Of a DNA stretch of 64,000 bases, positions 7,948 to 15,599 are shown in pieces. Under the pieces are notes generated by a model, which searched no databases, had not been told where the DNA came from, and saw nothing but the letters and a program-made list of their open reading frames with translations. A program made the position numbers and the translations under genes. The stretch spans positions 105,243 to 169,242 of the forward strand of contig NZ_JAFEIF010000007.1 in NCBI RefSeq assembly GCF_017848645.1, read 5' to 3'. The DNA is from Limnohabitans sp. GTDB lineage: Bacteria > Pseudomonadota > Gammaproteobacteria > Burkholderiales > Burkholderiaceae_C. Numbering within the stretch: position 1 is the first letter of the stretch; every line of letters starts with the position of its first letter.

Positions 7948-9798
7948 ATGAGTGTCATGAGTTTGCGTCCCACCGTTGATTTTTTGCTGCACGACTGGCT
8001 GAAGGTCGAAAACCTGCAAAGCCGTGAGCGCTTTGCCGATCACTCGCGTGAAACCTTTGACGCGGTGCTCGACACCTGCGAGCGCATTGCGCGGGAAAAA
8101 TACGCCCCTTTCAACCGCCTGGTGGACACACAAGAACCCCACTTTGATGGCGAAAAAGTCATCCTGCCCCGGGCCACACACGACGCGTACAAGGCCTATG
8201 CCGAGTCGGGCATGCTCAGCGCTGCGCAAGACTACGAGATCGGCGGCATGCAGCTGCCCTACACGGTCGAAGCCGCAGCCAACGCCTTTTTTGCCATGGC
8301 CTCGGTCAGCATCGGCTCGGGCATGCTCACCAGTGGCAACGCCAATTTGCTCATGGTGCACGGCACCGATCTGCAAAAGCAGGTGTTTGCGGCCAATGAA
8401 TTTTCGGGGCGCTTCTCAGGCACCATGTGTCTGAGTGAGCCGCAAGCGGGTTCGTCGCTGAGCGACGTGACCACCCGCGCCACACCCGATGGCGAAGACT
8501 TTGAGGCCGACGCTTTGGGCGCTCGCTACCGCCTCAAGGGCAACAAGATGTGGATTTCTTCGGGCGAGCACGAGCTGTCTGAGAACATCATCCATTTGGT
8601 GTTGGCCAAAATTCCCGACGCCAATGGCCAGCTGGTGCCGGGCGTCAAAGGCATTTCGCTGTTCATCGTGCCCAAAAAGATGGTGGACACGAATGGACAG
8701 CTGACGGGCGAGCGCAACGACGTGGCGCTGGCCGGCCTGAACCACAAATGCGGCTGGCGCGGCACGACCAACACGCTGCTGAACTTTGGCGAGGGCAAAT
8801 ACCCGGTGAGAGGCGATACAGGCGCAGGCTTAGACGGCGCCGGAAGCGGCGCCGTGGGTTATCTCGTCGGCAAGCCCGGCGAAGGCCTGCGCTGCATGTT
8901 TCACATGATGAACGAGGCCCGCATCGGCGTGGGCATGGCCGCCACCATGCTGGGCATGGCCGGTTATTACGCCAGCCTGGACTACGCCAAAAACCGCCCA
9001 CAAGGCAGGCCCACCGGGGCAGGGGGCAAGGACGCGAGCCAGCCGCAGGTGCGCATCATCGAACACGCCGACATCAAGCGCATGTTGCTGGCGCAAAAGG
9101 CTTACAGCGAAGGCGCTCTGGCTTTGGCCCTGTACTGCGCCCGTCTGGTGGACGAGCAACACACGGGCACGGCCGAAGACGCCGATGTGGCGCGCCTGCT
9201 GCTGGAGGTGCTGACGCCCATCGTCAAGAGCTTCCCCAGCGAATGGTGCCTGGAGGCCAACAGCCTGGCCATCCAGATCCACGGCGGCTATGGCTACACG
9301 CGTGATTTTCCCGTCGAGCAGTACTGGCGCGACAACCGCCTGAACATGATCCACGAAGGCACCCACGGCATCCAGGCCATGGACCTGTTGGGCCGCAAGG
9401 TCTTGATGGAAAACGGCCGGGGCCTGCAGCTGCTGGCCGAACGCATGCTGGCCACGGCCACCAAAGCCGAACCAAGCTGGGGCCCAGAGGCCGCCGCCTT
9501 GCGCGATGCGCTTCAGCAAGTGGGCCAAGCCACCCAACAAGCTTGGGACGGAGCCCAGCCTGCTCAGGCGCTGGCCAACGCTGTGCCTTATTTGCAGGCC
9601 TTTGGCCACACCGTGATCGCCTGGATCTGGCTCGATGTGGCCTGCAGCGCAGCCCAAGACAACAGTCCTGCCGCGCAGGGCCGTCGCGCCGCTTGCCGCT
9701 ACTTCTTCCGCTACGAGCTGCCCAAGATCGGGGCTTGGCTGAATGTGGTGCGCAGCCGCGACGCGACTTGCGCCGACTTGCCCGAAGAGGCCTTCTGA
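7948..9798 (+). CDS. Acyl-CoA dehydrogenase, long DmdC/FadE-like form with C-terminal domain
   Basis: This FAD enzyme introduces the 2,3-double bond of acyl-CoA, the first beta-oxidation step. The flavin/substrate segment GTMCLSEPQAGSSLSDV is at about residue 160, GNKMWISSGEH follows, and NMIHEGTHGIQAMDLLGRK near residue 470 holds the EGT motif typical of the long (about 600 aa) branch that includes 3-methylmercaptopropionyl-CoA dehydrogenase DmdC. A helical C-terminal domain follows. A small Gly-rich insertion lies around residues 290-305. ATG 7948 and ATG 7957 (MSLRP) are both plausible starts; an upstream TTG at 7912 lies inside the terminator and is unlikely. The stop overlaps the next gene by 1 bp. 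Confidence 0.92.
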   Translation: MSVMSLRPTVDFLLHDWLKVENLQSRERFADHSRETFDAVLDTCERIAREKYAPFNRLVDTQEPHFDGEKVILPRATHDAYKAYAESGMLSAAQDYEIGGMQLPYTVEAAANAFFAMASVSIGSGMLTSGNANLLMVHGTDLQKQVFAANEFSGRFSGTMCLSEPQAGSSLSDVTTRATPDGEDFEADALGARYRLKGNKMWISSGEHELSENIIHLVLAKIPDANGQLVPGVKGISLFIVPKKMVDTNGQLTGERNDVALAGLNHKCGWRGTTNTLLNFGEGKYPVRGDTGAGLDGAGSGAVGYLVGKPGEGLRCMFHMMNEARIGVGMAATMLGMAGYYASLDYAKNRPQGRPTGAGGKDASQPQVRIIEHADIKRMLLAQKAYSEGALALALYCARLVDEQHTGTAEDADVARLLLEVLTPIVKSFPSEWCLEANSLAIQIHGGYGYTRDFPVEQYWRDNRLNMIHEGTHGIQAMDLLGRKVLMENGRGLQLLAERMLATATKAEPSWGPEAAALRDALQQVGQATQQAWDGAQPAQALANAVPYLQAFGHTVIAWIWLDVACSAAQDNSPAAQGRRAACRYFFRYELPKIGAWLNVVRSRDATCADLPEEAF

Positions 9799-10103
9799 TG
9801 ATCCGCCACATCGTCATGTGGAATTTGAAAGACCACGCCGATGGGGCAGACAAGGCCAGCAATGTGCAAAAAGCGAAAACACTGTTGCTCTCATGCGCTC
9901 AAGTGGTCCCCGGCATCCGCACCTTCGAAGTCGCCACCGCCACCCCCGGCATGGACTGCACCAATGATTTGGTGCTCCACATGCTGCTCGATGACGCGCA
10001 GGTGCTAGCGGCTTACCAAAATCACCCCGATCATTTGGCCATCAAACCCTTCATGAAAGCGGTTGTGCAAGAGCGCCGCTGCATGGATTTCATCGTCGAA
10101 TAA
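9798..10103 (+). CDS. Dabb-family (stress-responsive alpha/beta barrel) protein
   Basis: This 101-aa protein begins MIRHIVMWNLKDHA and contains VPGIRTFEVATATPG and AYQNHPDHLAIKPFMKAVV, the conserved pattern of the Dabb family (a dimeric ferredoxin-like barrel). Bacterial members are usually uncharacterised; some family members act on polyketide-like or aromatic intermediates. It starts on the last base of the dehydrogenase stop codon (TGATG) and so is translationally coupled, which suggests an accessory role in the same pathway. No catalytic residue can be assigned. Confidence 0.85.
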   Translation: MIRHIVMWNLKDHADGADKASNVQKAKTLLLSCAQVVPGIRTFEVATATPGMDCTNDLVLHMLLDDAQVLAAYQNHPDHLAIKPFMKAVVQERRCMDFIVE

Positions 10104-10125
10104 GACCTACACAACAGGAGCAAAC

Positions 10126-10917
10126 ATGGCACGCAGCATTCAACAACTTTTTGACCTGACCGGGCAAGTGGCCCTGGTCACGGGTGGCTCGCGCGGCCTG
10201 GGCCTGCAAATGGCCCACGCCCTGGGCGAGGCTGGCGCCAAGATCATGCTCAGCTCACGCAAAGCGGCCGACCTGGAAGAAGCCGCTGGCGAGTTGCAGG
10301 CCGCGGGCATCGATGCCCGCTGGATCGCTGCCGACTGCGGCAAGGAAGAAGACATCCGCCGCCTGGCCACGGAAACCATGGAGCGCATGGGTCCCATCGA
10401 CATCCTGGTGAACAACGCGGGTGCGACCTGGGGTGCACCCGCCGAAGACCACCCGGTCTCGGCCTGGGACAAGGTCATGAACCTGAACGTGCGCGGATAT
10501 TTCATCCTCTCTCAAGAGGTGGCCAAACAAAGCTTCATTCCACGTGGCAAAGGCCGCATTCTGAACGTGGCGTCCATCGCGGGCCTGGCGGGCAACCCTG
10601 CCGCGATGAAAACCATCGCTTACAACACCTCCAAAGGTGCGGTCATCAACTTCACCCGCGCCCTGGCAGGCGAGTGGGGCGAGCACGGCATCACCGTCAA
10701 TGCGATCTGCCCAGGTTTTTTCCCCAGCAAGATGAGCCAAGGCCTGCTGGACACCATCGGGGCCGACAACATGGCGCAAGCCGCCCCCCTGCGCCGCTTG
10801 GGTGACGACGAAGACCTCAAGGGTTTGGCGGTGTTATTCGCATCCGACGCAGGCAAACACATCACGGGCCAATGGCTGGCGGTGGACGGCGGCGTGAGCG
10901 CCATCATCGGCGGCTGA
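10126..10917 (+). CDS. Short-chain dehydrogenase/reductase
   Basis: A classical SDR of 263 aa. The nucleotide motif is TGGSRGLGLQMA near residue 18, NNAG follows near 93, and the catalytic tyrosine and lysine are in AYNTSKGAV, with the preceding serine in NVASIAGLAG. The C-terminus GQWLAVDGGVSAIIGG is standard for the FabG-like branch. ATG 10126 is chosen because AGGAG lies at 10116-10120. In this operon it probably oxidises or reduces a hydroxyacyl-CoA or an alcohol intermediate; the substrate is not evident. Confidence 0.92.
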   Translation: MARSIQQLFDLTGQVALVTGGSRGLGLQMAHALGEAGAKIMLSSRKAADLEEAAGELQAAGIDARWIAADCGKEEDIRRLATETMERMGPIDILVNNAGATWGAPAEDHPVSAWDKVMNLNVRGYFILSQEVAKQSFIPRGKGRILNVASIAGLAGNPAAMKTIAYNTSKGAVINFTRALAGEWGEHGITVNAICPGFFPSKMSQGLLDTIGADNMAQAAPLRRLGDDEDLKGLAVLFASDAGKHITGQWLAVDGGVSAIIGG

Positions 10918-10937
10918 GAGGCGACTTGAGTCTGGAC

Positions 10938-11360
10938 ATGAGCATCCCTTTTGGCGCCCACATTCCGTTCGTGGAGCATCTGGGCTTCACCTTGGAGAAG
11001 TTTGAAGGCGGTGAGTCTGAGCTGCATTTCGCGCCTCGCCCCGAACACCTCAATTCCTTCGACGTCACACACGGTGGTGCCGTCATGACTTTTCTGGACG
11101 TGATCATGGCCACGGCCGCACGCAGTGTGGACCCCAACATGGGTGTGGTCACCATTGAGATGAAAACCACCTTCATGCGCCCGGCCAAAGTGCCTGCTGG
11201 TCAAATGTTGGTGGGCAAAGGACATCTGCAACACCGCACTCGAAGCATGGCCTTCACCGAGGGCCGCATCTACGACAACGCAGGTCAGCTGTGCGCCACG
11301 GCGACCGGCACCTTCAAATACGTGGCTCGGCGCGAGGCGCAGAGTCCATCCACCGACTGA
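10938..11360 (+). CDS. PaaI-like hotdog-fold thioesterase
   Basis: This 140-aa protein is a single hotdog domain. The family helix is visible in HLNSFDVTHGGAVMTFLDVIMATAARSV, and the strand MKTTFMRPAKVPAGQMLVGKG follows. Such enzymes hydrolyse acyl-CoA or aryl-CoA thioesters to free CoA. ATG 10938 (MSIPFGAH) starts 18 bp after the SDR stop; a TTG at 10926 is an alternative. The location suggests it relieves trapped acyl-CoA intermediates of the pathway encoded here. Confidence 0.88.
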   Translation: MSIPFGAHIPFVEHLGFTLEKFEGGESELHFAPRPEHLNSFDVTHGGAVMTFLDVIMATAARSVDPNMGVVTIEMKTTFMRPAKVPAGQMLVGKGHLQHRTRSMAFTEGRIYDNAGQLCATATGTFKYVARREAQSPSTD

Positions 11361-11380
11361 GCCATGACCACAACATCATT

Positions 11381-11434
11381 CGCGGTCAGCGACCGCTCCT
11401 ACACAGAACCCCGTAGGAGCGGTCTCTGACCGCG
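11381..11434. repeat. REP-like palindrome, copy 1
   Basis: The 22-base arms at 11381-11402 and 11413-11434 are inverted copies with one mismatch, separated by 10 nt. The right arm starts GTAGGAGCGGTCTCTGACCG. The same arm family occurs again at 27637-27702, also between two genes, which marks it as a dispersed REP/BIME-type element. It lies between the thioesterase and reductase genes and could act as a transcript-stabilising or terminating hairpin. Confidence 0.85.
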
Positions 11435-11474
11435 ATCAACCACCGCCCATTTTTTTACCCCACAGGAAAACACC

Positions 11475-12491
11475 ATGCCCCTCAATCACCAAATCGTGCT
11501 CGACAACCGTCCTCAAGGCGAAGCCACTGTGGCCAACTTCAAACTGGTCGAAGCTCCCATTCCTGCCTTGCAAGAGGGTCAAGTGCTGGTCAAACACCAC
11601 TACATGAGCCTGGACCCCTACATGCGCGGCCGCATGAACGAGAGCAAGAGCTACGCTGTGCCCCAGCCCCTGGGTCAAGTCATGATTGGCGGCACTGTCG
11701 GTGAGGTGGTCGAAAGCCTGCACCCCAAGTTCAAAGCCGGTGACCAAGTGGTGGGTATGGGTGGCTGGCAGGAATACAGCGTGGTGGATGCCAATGTGAT
11801 CGGCGCGCTGCGCAAGGTCGACACCACCCATGTGCCGCTGTCGCACTACCTGGGCGCTGTGGGCATGCCCGGCGTGACCGCCTGGTACGGCCTGGTCAAG
11901 ATCATCAACCCCAAAGCAGGCGAGACCGTGACCGTGAGCGCCGCCAGCGGTGCGGTGGGCAGTGCTTATGGCGCATTGGCCAAGGCCCGCGGCTGCCGCG
12001 TGGTCGGCATTGCAGGCGGCAAAGACAAGTGTGACTACGTGGTCAAGGAGCTGGGCTTTGACGCCTGCATCGACTACAAGGAGCACAAGGATTACCTTAG
12101 CCTGTCCAAAGCGCTGCGCGAAGCCTGCCCGAACGGCATCGACGGTCACTTTGAAAACGTGGGTGGCATGGTGCTTGACGCGGTGATGCTGCGCACCAAC
12201 GCGTTCGCCCGCATTGCGGTGTGCGGCATGATCGCCGGCTACGACGGTGCGCCCCTGCCCATGGCCAACCCCGCCTTGATTCTGGTCAACCGCATGAAGA
12301 TCGAAGGCTTCATCGTCAGCGAGCACATGGAAGTCTGGCCCGAAGCCCTGCAAGAACTCGGCACCCTGGTCGGCACGGGCACTTTGCGCCCTCGCGAATC
12401 CGTGGCGCAGGGCCTGGCCGCTGCGCCTGAGGCCTTCTTGGGTCTGCTCAAAGGCAAGAACTTTGGCAAGCAGCTGGTCAAACTGATCTGA
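11475..12491 (+). CDS. NADP-dependent oxidoreductase of the MDR family (leukotriene B4 dehydrogenase/CurA-like)
   Basis: A 338-aa zinc-independent medium-chain reductase. The segments HHYMSLDPYMRGRMNE, VGMPGVTAWYGLVKI and VSAASGAVGSAYGALAKARGCRVVGIAGG (the nucleotide-binding fold, near residue 155) are hallmarks of the PTGR/CurA/YncB branch, which reduces 2-alkenals, enones or quinones with NADPH. FENVGGMVLDAVM follows, as in the family. The start is preceded by ACAGGAAAA. It leads a second closely spaced group with the GST and SDR genes (11-bp gap, then 4-bp overlap). Confidence 0.9.
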   Translation: MPLNHQIVLDNRPQGEATVANFKLVEAPIPALQEGQVLVKHHYMSLDPYMRGRMNESKSYAVPQPLGQVMIGGTVGEVVESLHPKFKAGDQVVGMGGWQEYSVVDANVIGALRKVDTTHVPLSHYLGAVGMPGVTAWYGLVKIINPKAGETVTVSAASGAVGSAYGALAKARGCRVVGIAGGKDKCDYVVKELGFDACIDYKEHKDYLSLSKALREACPNGIDGHFENVGGMVLDAVMLRTNAFARIAVCGMIAGYDGAPLPMANPALILVNRMKIEGFIVSEHMEVWPEALQELGTLVGTGTLRPRESVAQGLAAAPEAFLGLLKGKNFGKQLVKLI

Positions 12492-12502
12492 GGCCAGGCC
12501 CC

Positions 12503-13438
12503 ATGTCCGATCTGATCCTGCACCATTACCCCACGTCGCCGTTTGCAGAAAAGGTCCGCCTGATTCTGGGCCTCAAGCAACTGGCCTGGAAGAGCGTGTT
12601 CATCCCGATGATCATGCCCAAGCCCGACCTGACGGCGCTCACGGGCGGTTACCGCAAAACGCCGGTGCTGCAGATCGGTGCGGACATTTACTGCGACACG
12701 GCACTCATTTGCGATGTGCTGGAGCAGCTGGCCCCCACGCCAACGATCTATCCAGACGCCGTGAAGGGTGCTGCCAGGATCGTGGCGCAGTGGGCCGACA
12801 GCGCCTTGTTCACCGCCGCCATGGCCTACAACTTTCAGCCTGCTGGCGTGGCGCAAGTCTTTGCAGGTGCGCCTGCTGAGGGCGTGCAGGCCTTTGTGGC
12901 CGACCGCACCGCCATGCGCGGCGGCGCGGCCCGCATGGCGTCAGCCGACGCCACTGGCACGTACAAAAGTTATCTGCGGCGCATCGCCAACATGCTGCAC
13001 GGGCAAGACTTTTTGTTCGGCGACCAGCCTTGTGTGGCCGATTTTGCGGTCTACCACCCGCTGTGGTTCACGCAAGAACGCACGCCAGTATTGGCCAGCA
13101 TTTTTGACGCCACGCCCGATATCCCAGCCTGGATGGCCCGCATGCAGGCTATCGGGCACGGCAAGCCCGGCAAATGCAGCGCCGAGGAAGCTTTGCATGT
13201 GGCCCGCAGCGCCACGCCTGCGCCTGTGCCCACTGAGGTGTTTCAGGACGATCACGGCATCGCGCTGGGCAGTGCGGTGGTGATCGCGGCCGACAACTTT
13301 GGCCTGGAGCCCACCGAGGGCGAGCTGATCGCGGCCACCCGCACCCGTTACACCCTGCGCCGCACCGATGACCGTGCGGGCAACGTCCATGTCCATTTCC
13401 CGCGTGTCGGGTTCACACTCAAAAAGGTTTCCCCATGA
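12503..13438 (+). CDS. Glutathione S-transferase-like protein with long C-terminal extension
   Basis: The N-terminal thioredoxin-like domain (about 1-80: LILHHYPTSPFAEKVRLILG, then YRKTPVLQIGADIYCDTALI with the cis-proline and the conserved acidic/serine-like loop) and the following helical domain are GST-like. SPFAEK places a serine where catalytic Ser/Tyr/Cys residues sit. The protein is 311 aa against a usual 200-230. Roughly residues 230-311 (from VFQDDHGIALGSAV to the end) form an extra beta-rich segment. It starts 11 bp after the reductase and its stop overlaps the SDR start (ATGA). A role in conjugating or isomerising a pathway intermediate is a guess. Confidence 0.85.
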   Translation: MSDLILHHYPTSPFAEKVRLILGLKQLAWKSVFIPMIMPKPDLTALTGGYRKTPVLQIGADIYCDTALICDVLEQLAPTPTIYPDAVKGAARIVAQWADSALFTAAMAYNFQPAGVAQVFAGAPAEGVQAFVADRTAMRGGAARMASADATGTYKSYLRRIANMLHGQDFLFGDQPCVADFAVYHPLWFTQERTPVLASIFDATPDIPAWMARMQAIGHGKPGKCSAEEALHVARSATPAPVPTEVFQDDHGIALGSAVVIAADNFGLEPTEGELIAATRTRYTLRRTDDRAGNVHVHFPRVGFTLKKVSP

Positions 13439-14340
13439 TCGAGAACTTCCAAGGCAAAACCGCTGTGCTGACCGGAGCGGGTTCGGGCTTCGGGTTGGAG
13501 TGCGCCCGCATCGGCGTAAAGCTGGGCATGAACCTGGTCCTGGTGGACGTGCAGCAAGACGCCCTCGACAAAGCCGAAGCCGAGATGACCGCCCAAGGCG
13601 CTCAGGTGCTGGCGCGCAAGGTGGATGTGTCGAATGCGGCGGCCATGGAGCAGTTGGCTGCCGACGTGAAGGCTCGTTTTGGCGCACCACACGTCGTGTT
13701 CAACAACGCGGGCGTGGGGGCAGGGGGCCTGGTTTGGGAAAACTCGGTAGCCGACTGGGAATGGGTGCTGGGCGTCAACCTCTGGGGCGTGGTGCACGGC
13801 GTGCGCCTGTTCACCCCCATGATGCTCGAAGCCGCCAAGGCCGATCCGGCTTACCAAGGCCACATCGTCAACACCGCCAGCATGGCCGGTTTGCTCACCC
13901 CCCCCAACATGGGCATTTACAACGTGAGCAAACACGCTGTCGTGTCTTTGACCGAAACCCTCTACCAAGACTTGCAGCTGGTGTCTGACCAGGTCAGCGC
14001 GAGTGTGCTGTGTCCTTACTTTGTGCCCACCGGCATCAGCCAAAGCCACCGAAACCGCCCGAGTGACTTGCCACCCGAAAAGCCCACAGCCAGCCAGTTG
14101 ATTGGTCAGGCACAAAGCGACAAAGCTGTCAGCAGTGGCAAGGTGTCAGCCGCCGATGTCGCTCAAAAAGTGTTTGATGCCATGGCCAGCGGTCAGTTTT
14201 ACATCTACAGCCACCCTCAAGCACTGGGCAATGTGCAAAGCCGCATGGAGGCGATTGTTCAGGGCATCAACCCACCAGACCCCTTTGCGGCGCGGCCCGA
14301 TGTGGGCGAGGGATTGCGCCGGGCACTGCGCGCCAGCTGA
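13435..14340 (+). CDS. Short-chain dehydrogenase/reductase
   Basis: A 301-aa SDR. The nucleotide motif LTGAGSGFGLECARIG is at the N-terminus, NNAGVGAGGLVWE near residue 92, the serine in NTASMAGLLTPP, and the catalytic pair in YNVSKHAVVSL. The C-terminal segment (VFDAMASGQFYIYSHPQ) matches the longer SDRs often annotated as ketoreductases of fatty acid or steroid metabolism. It overlaps the GST-like gene by 4 bp and ends the catabolic block; a hairpin follows 2 bp later. Confidence 0.9.
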   Translation: MIENFQGKTAVLTGAGSGFGLECARIGVKLGMNLVLVDVQQDALDKAEAEMTAQGAQVLARKVDVSNAAAMEQLAADVKARFGAPHVVFNNAGVGAGGLVWENSVADWEWVLGVNLWGVVHGVRLFTPMMLEAAKADPAYQGHIVNTASMAGLLTPPNMGIYNVSKHAVVSLTETLYQDLQLVSDQVSASVLCPYFVPTGISQSHRNRPSDLPPEKPTASQLIGQAQSDKAVSSGKVSAADVAQKVFDAMASGQFYIYSHPQALGNVQSRMEAIVQGINPPDPFAARPDVGEGLRRALRAS

Positions 14341-14341
14341 A

Positions 14342-14356
14342 CCCGCTGAATGCGGG
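14342..14356. terminator. Short hairpin between convergent genes
   Basis: CCCGC (14342-14346) pairs with GCGGG (14352-14356) around a 5-nt loop, directly after the SDR stop and before the end of the oppositely oriented lipoprotein gene. It lacks a T run, so it is at best a weak terminator. Confidence 0.4.
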
Positions 14357-14368
14357 GGTGAATGCCGG

Positions 14369-14761
14369 TCAACGGTGAAAGTGCCCTTCAAAGCAGTGCC
14401 GCAATTCATGGCCCAAGGCCACATGGCTGGTCACGGGGCCTGTCACCACGGTGCATTCGCCTTTGAGAATGTCCCAAATGGCGCAGCCCATGGGGGGCGT
14501 TAAATACGATTGTTCTCGACCCATGCTTTTGGCATGTGCGCAAAAGTGCGCGACGTCTGCACGCACCTCCCAATTGATGCGCACTTGGTTCATGATCCGA
14601 TAGTTCGCCGGCTTCACGTTGAAGGGCAAAAATTCCAGGCTGGACACTTGGTGTTTTGATGCGTTTTGACAAGCGCTCAATCCGATCACCAAAGCGATCA
14701 CAGACAGCAAGCGAAGCCATGCGGACTGGAAAAGAAGAGGAGTCGAGACAGACGAATGCAT
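14369..14761 (-). CDS. Small lipoprotein with HExxH motif (paralogue A)
   Basis: A 130-aa exported lipoprotein: the leader LLSVIALVIGLSAC places the lipidated cysteine near residue 31. The mature part contains QVRINWEVRADVAHFCAHA, TPPMGCAIWD and a C-terminal GHELRHCFEGHFHR. HELRH fits the HExxH zinc-binding pattern of zincin metallopeptidases, and several cysteines could form disulfides. It is a paralogue of the next gene, with 15 of the last 17 residues identical. Function is unknown. At 130 aa it is very small for an active zincin, so metal binding is possible but not established. Confidence 0.75.
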   Translation of the reverse strand: MHSSVSTPLLFQSAWLRLLSVIALVIGLSACQNASKHQVSSLEFLPFNVKPANYRIMNQVRINWEVRADVAHFCAHAKSMGREQSYLTPPMGCAIWDILKGECTVVTGPVTSHVALGHELRHCFEGHFHR

Positions 14762-14877
14762 GAATCAGAAATAAATTTTGGCGAATTGTATTTCAAAATT
14801 AACATTTATCAATTCCAATGTTTAATTTCTAGGACATCAATTTGGAATCTTCATTTGCTGTCCAGGACTCAGGAAAC

Positions 14878-15270
14878 TCAGCGGTGGAAGTTGCCCTCAA
14901 AGCAGTGACGCAACTCATGACCCAGCTCAACGTGGGAGACTCTTTTGCCTGTGATGATCACGCACTCCTTGCTGGCCACGTTCCACATGGCGCAGGCTAA
15001 GGGCGGTGTCATCCAAGCTTGAGCGGCGCTGATTTTGGCGGCACGGCCACAAACCTCGGCCACATTCTCGCGAACTTCCCAGCGCACTTTGACATCGTTC
15101 ATCAGCCGCGCGTGATGAGGGACTGGGACAAAGGATTCCAATTCGGAAACGGGCAAACTCGGGCCCTGCACCGAAGCGCAACCGGTCAATACCATCAGCG
15201 CACCGGCCGAGGCCAAAATTGCCAAACGACGAAAAGTGCTACGAATCATGCTTTTGCCAGAGATCATCAT
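14878..15270 (-). CDS. Small lipoprotein with HExxH motif (paralogue B)
   Basis: A 130-aa tandem paralogue of the preceding lipoprotein. The start at 15270 is chosen because GGGAG lies 5 nt upstream on the coding strand. The leader ends in MVLTGCAS, a standard lipobox. Conserved features are VKVRWEVRENVAEVCGRAAK, TPPLACAMWN, CVIITG and the C-terminal GHELRHCFEGNFHR with the HExxH pattern. The pair is separated by an AT-rich 116-bp gap, so each copy probably has its own promoter. Such duplicated envelope proteins often diverge in expression; the role here is unknown. Confidence 0.78.
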   Translation of the reverse strand: MMISGKSMIRSTFRRLAILASAGALMVLTGCASVQGPSLPVSELESFVPVPHHARLMNDVKVRWEVRENVAEVCGRAAKISAAQAWMTPPLACAMWNVASKECVIITGKRVSHVELGHELRHCFEGNFHR

Positions 15271-15599
15271 TTTTACTCCCTTAATCGTTAAAACCAACAA
15301 TGATCGAGAGTTTACGTATTTGCTAGTTCAGTGTCAAATTTGTTGGTTAAATAGGCATAAACGTTGTTTTTCGGCAATTTTTCAGCAAATTCAAAGTTAC
15401 CCATTTCTAATTCATATTTTTTATGGTTTCAGCGGGCCTCCATGGTGGTTGGGGTATCACAGACCCCCTCTGTCAAGCCTGTTGTGTGTGGCATTCACGT
15501 CAGGCAGTTAGCGAATCCAAACGGGCCGAAGCAGCCAAAGGGCTGTGGCACACTCACGCCCTTTGACCCTTGAGGCGCTCCAACAGCGCCGACTCAGAC
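15271..15599. other. Intergenic region between lipoprotein B and tex
   Basis: This 329-bp stretch has no convincing gene. It is AT-rich from 15280 to 15425, unlike its surroundings, and likely holds the promoter of lipoprotein B (reading left). The right third returns to high GC and leads to tex without an obvious ribosome site pattern. Confidence 0.5.
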
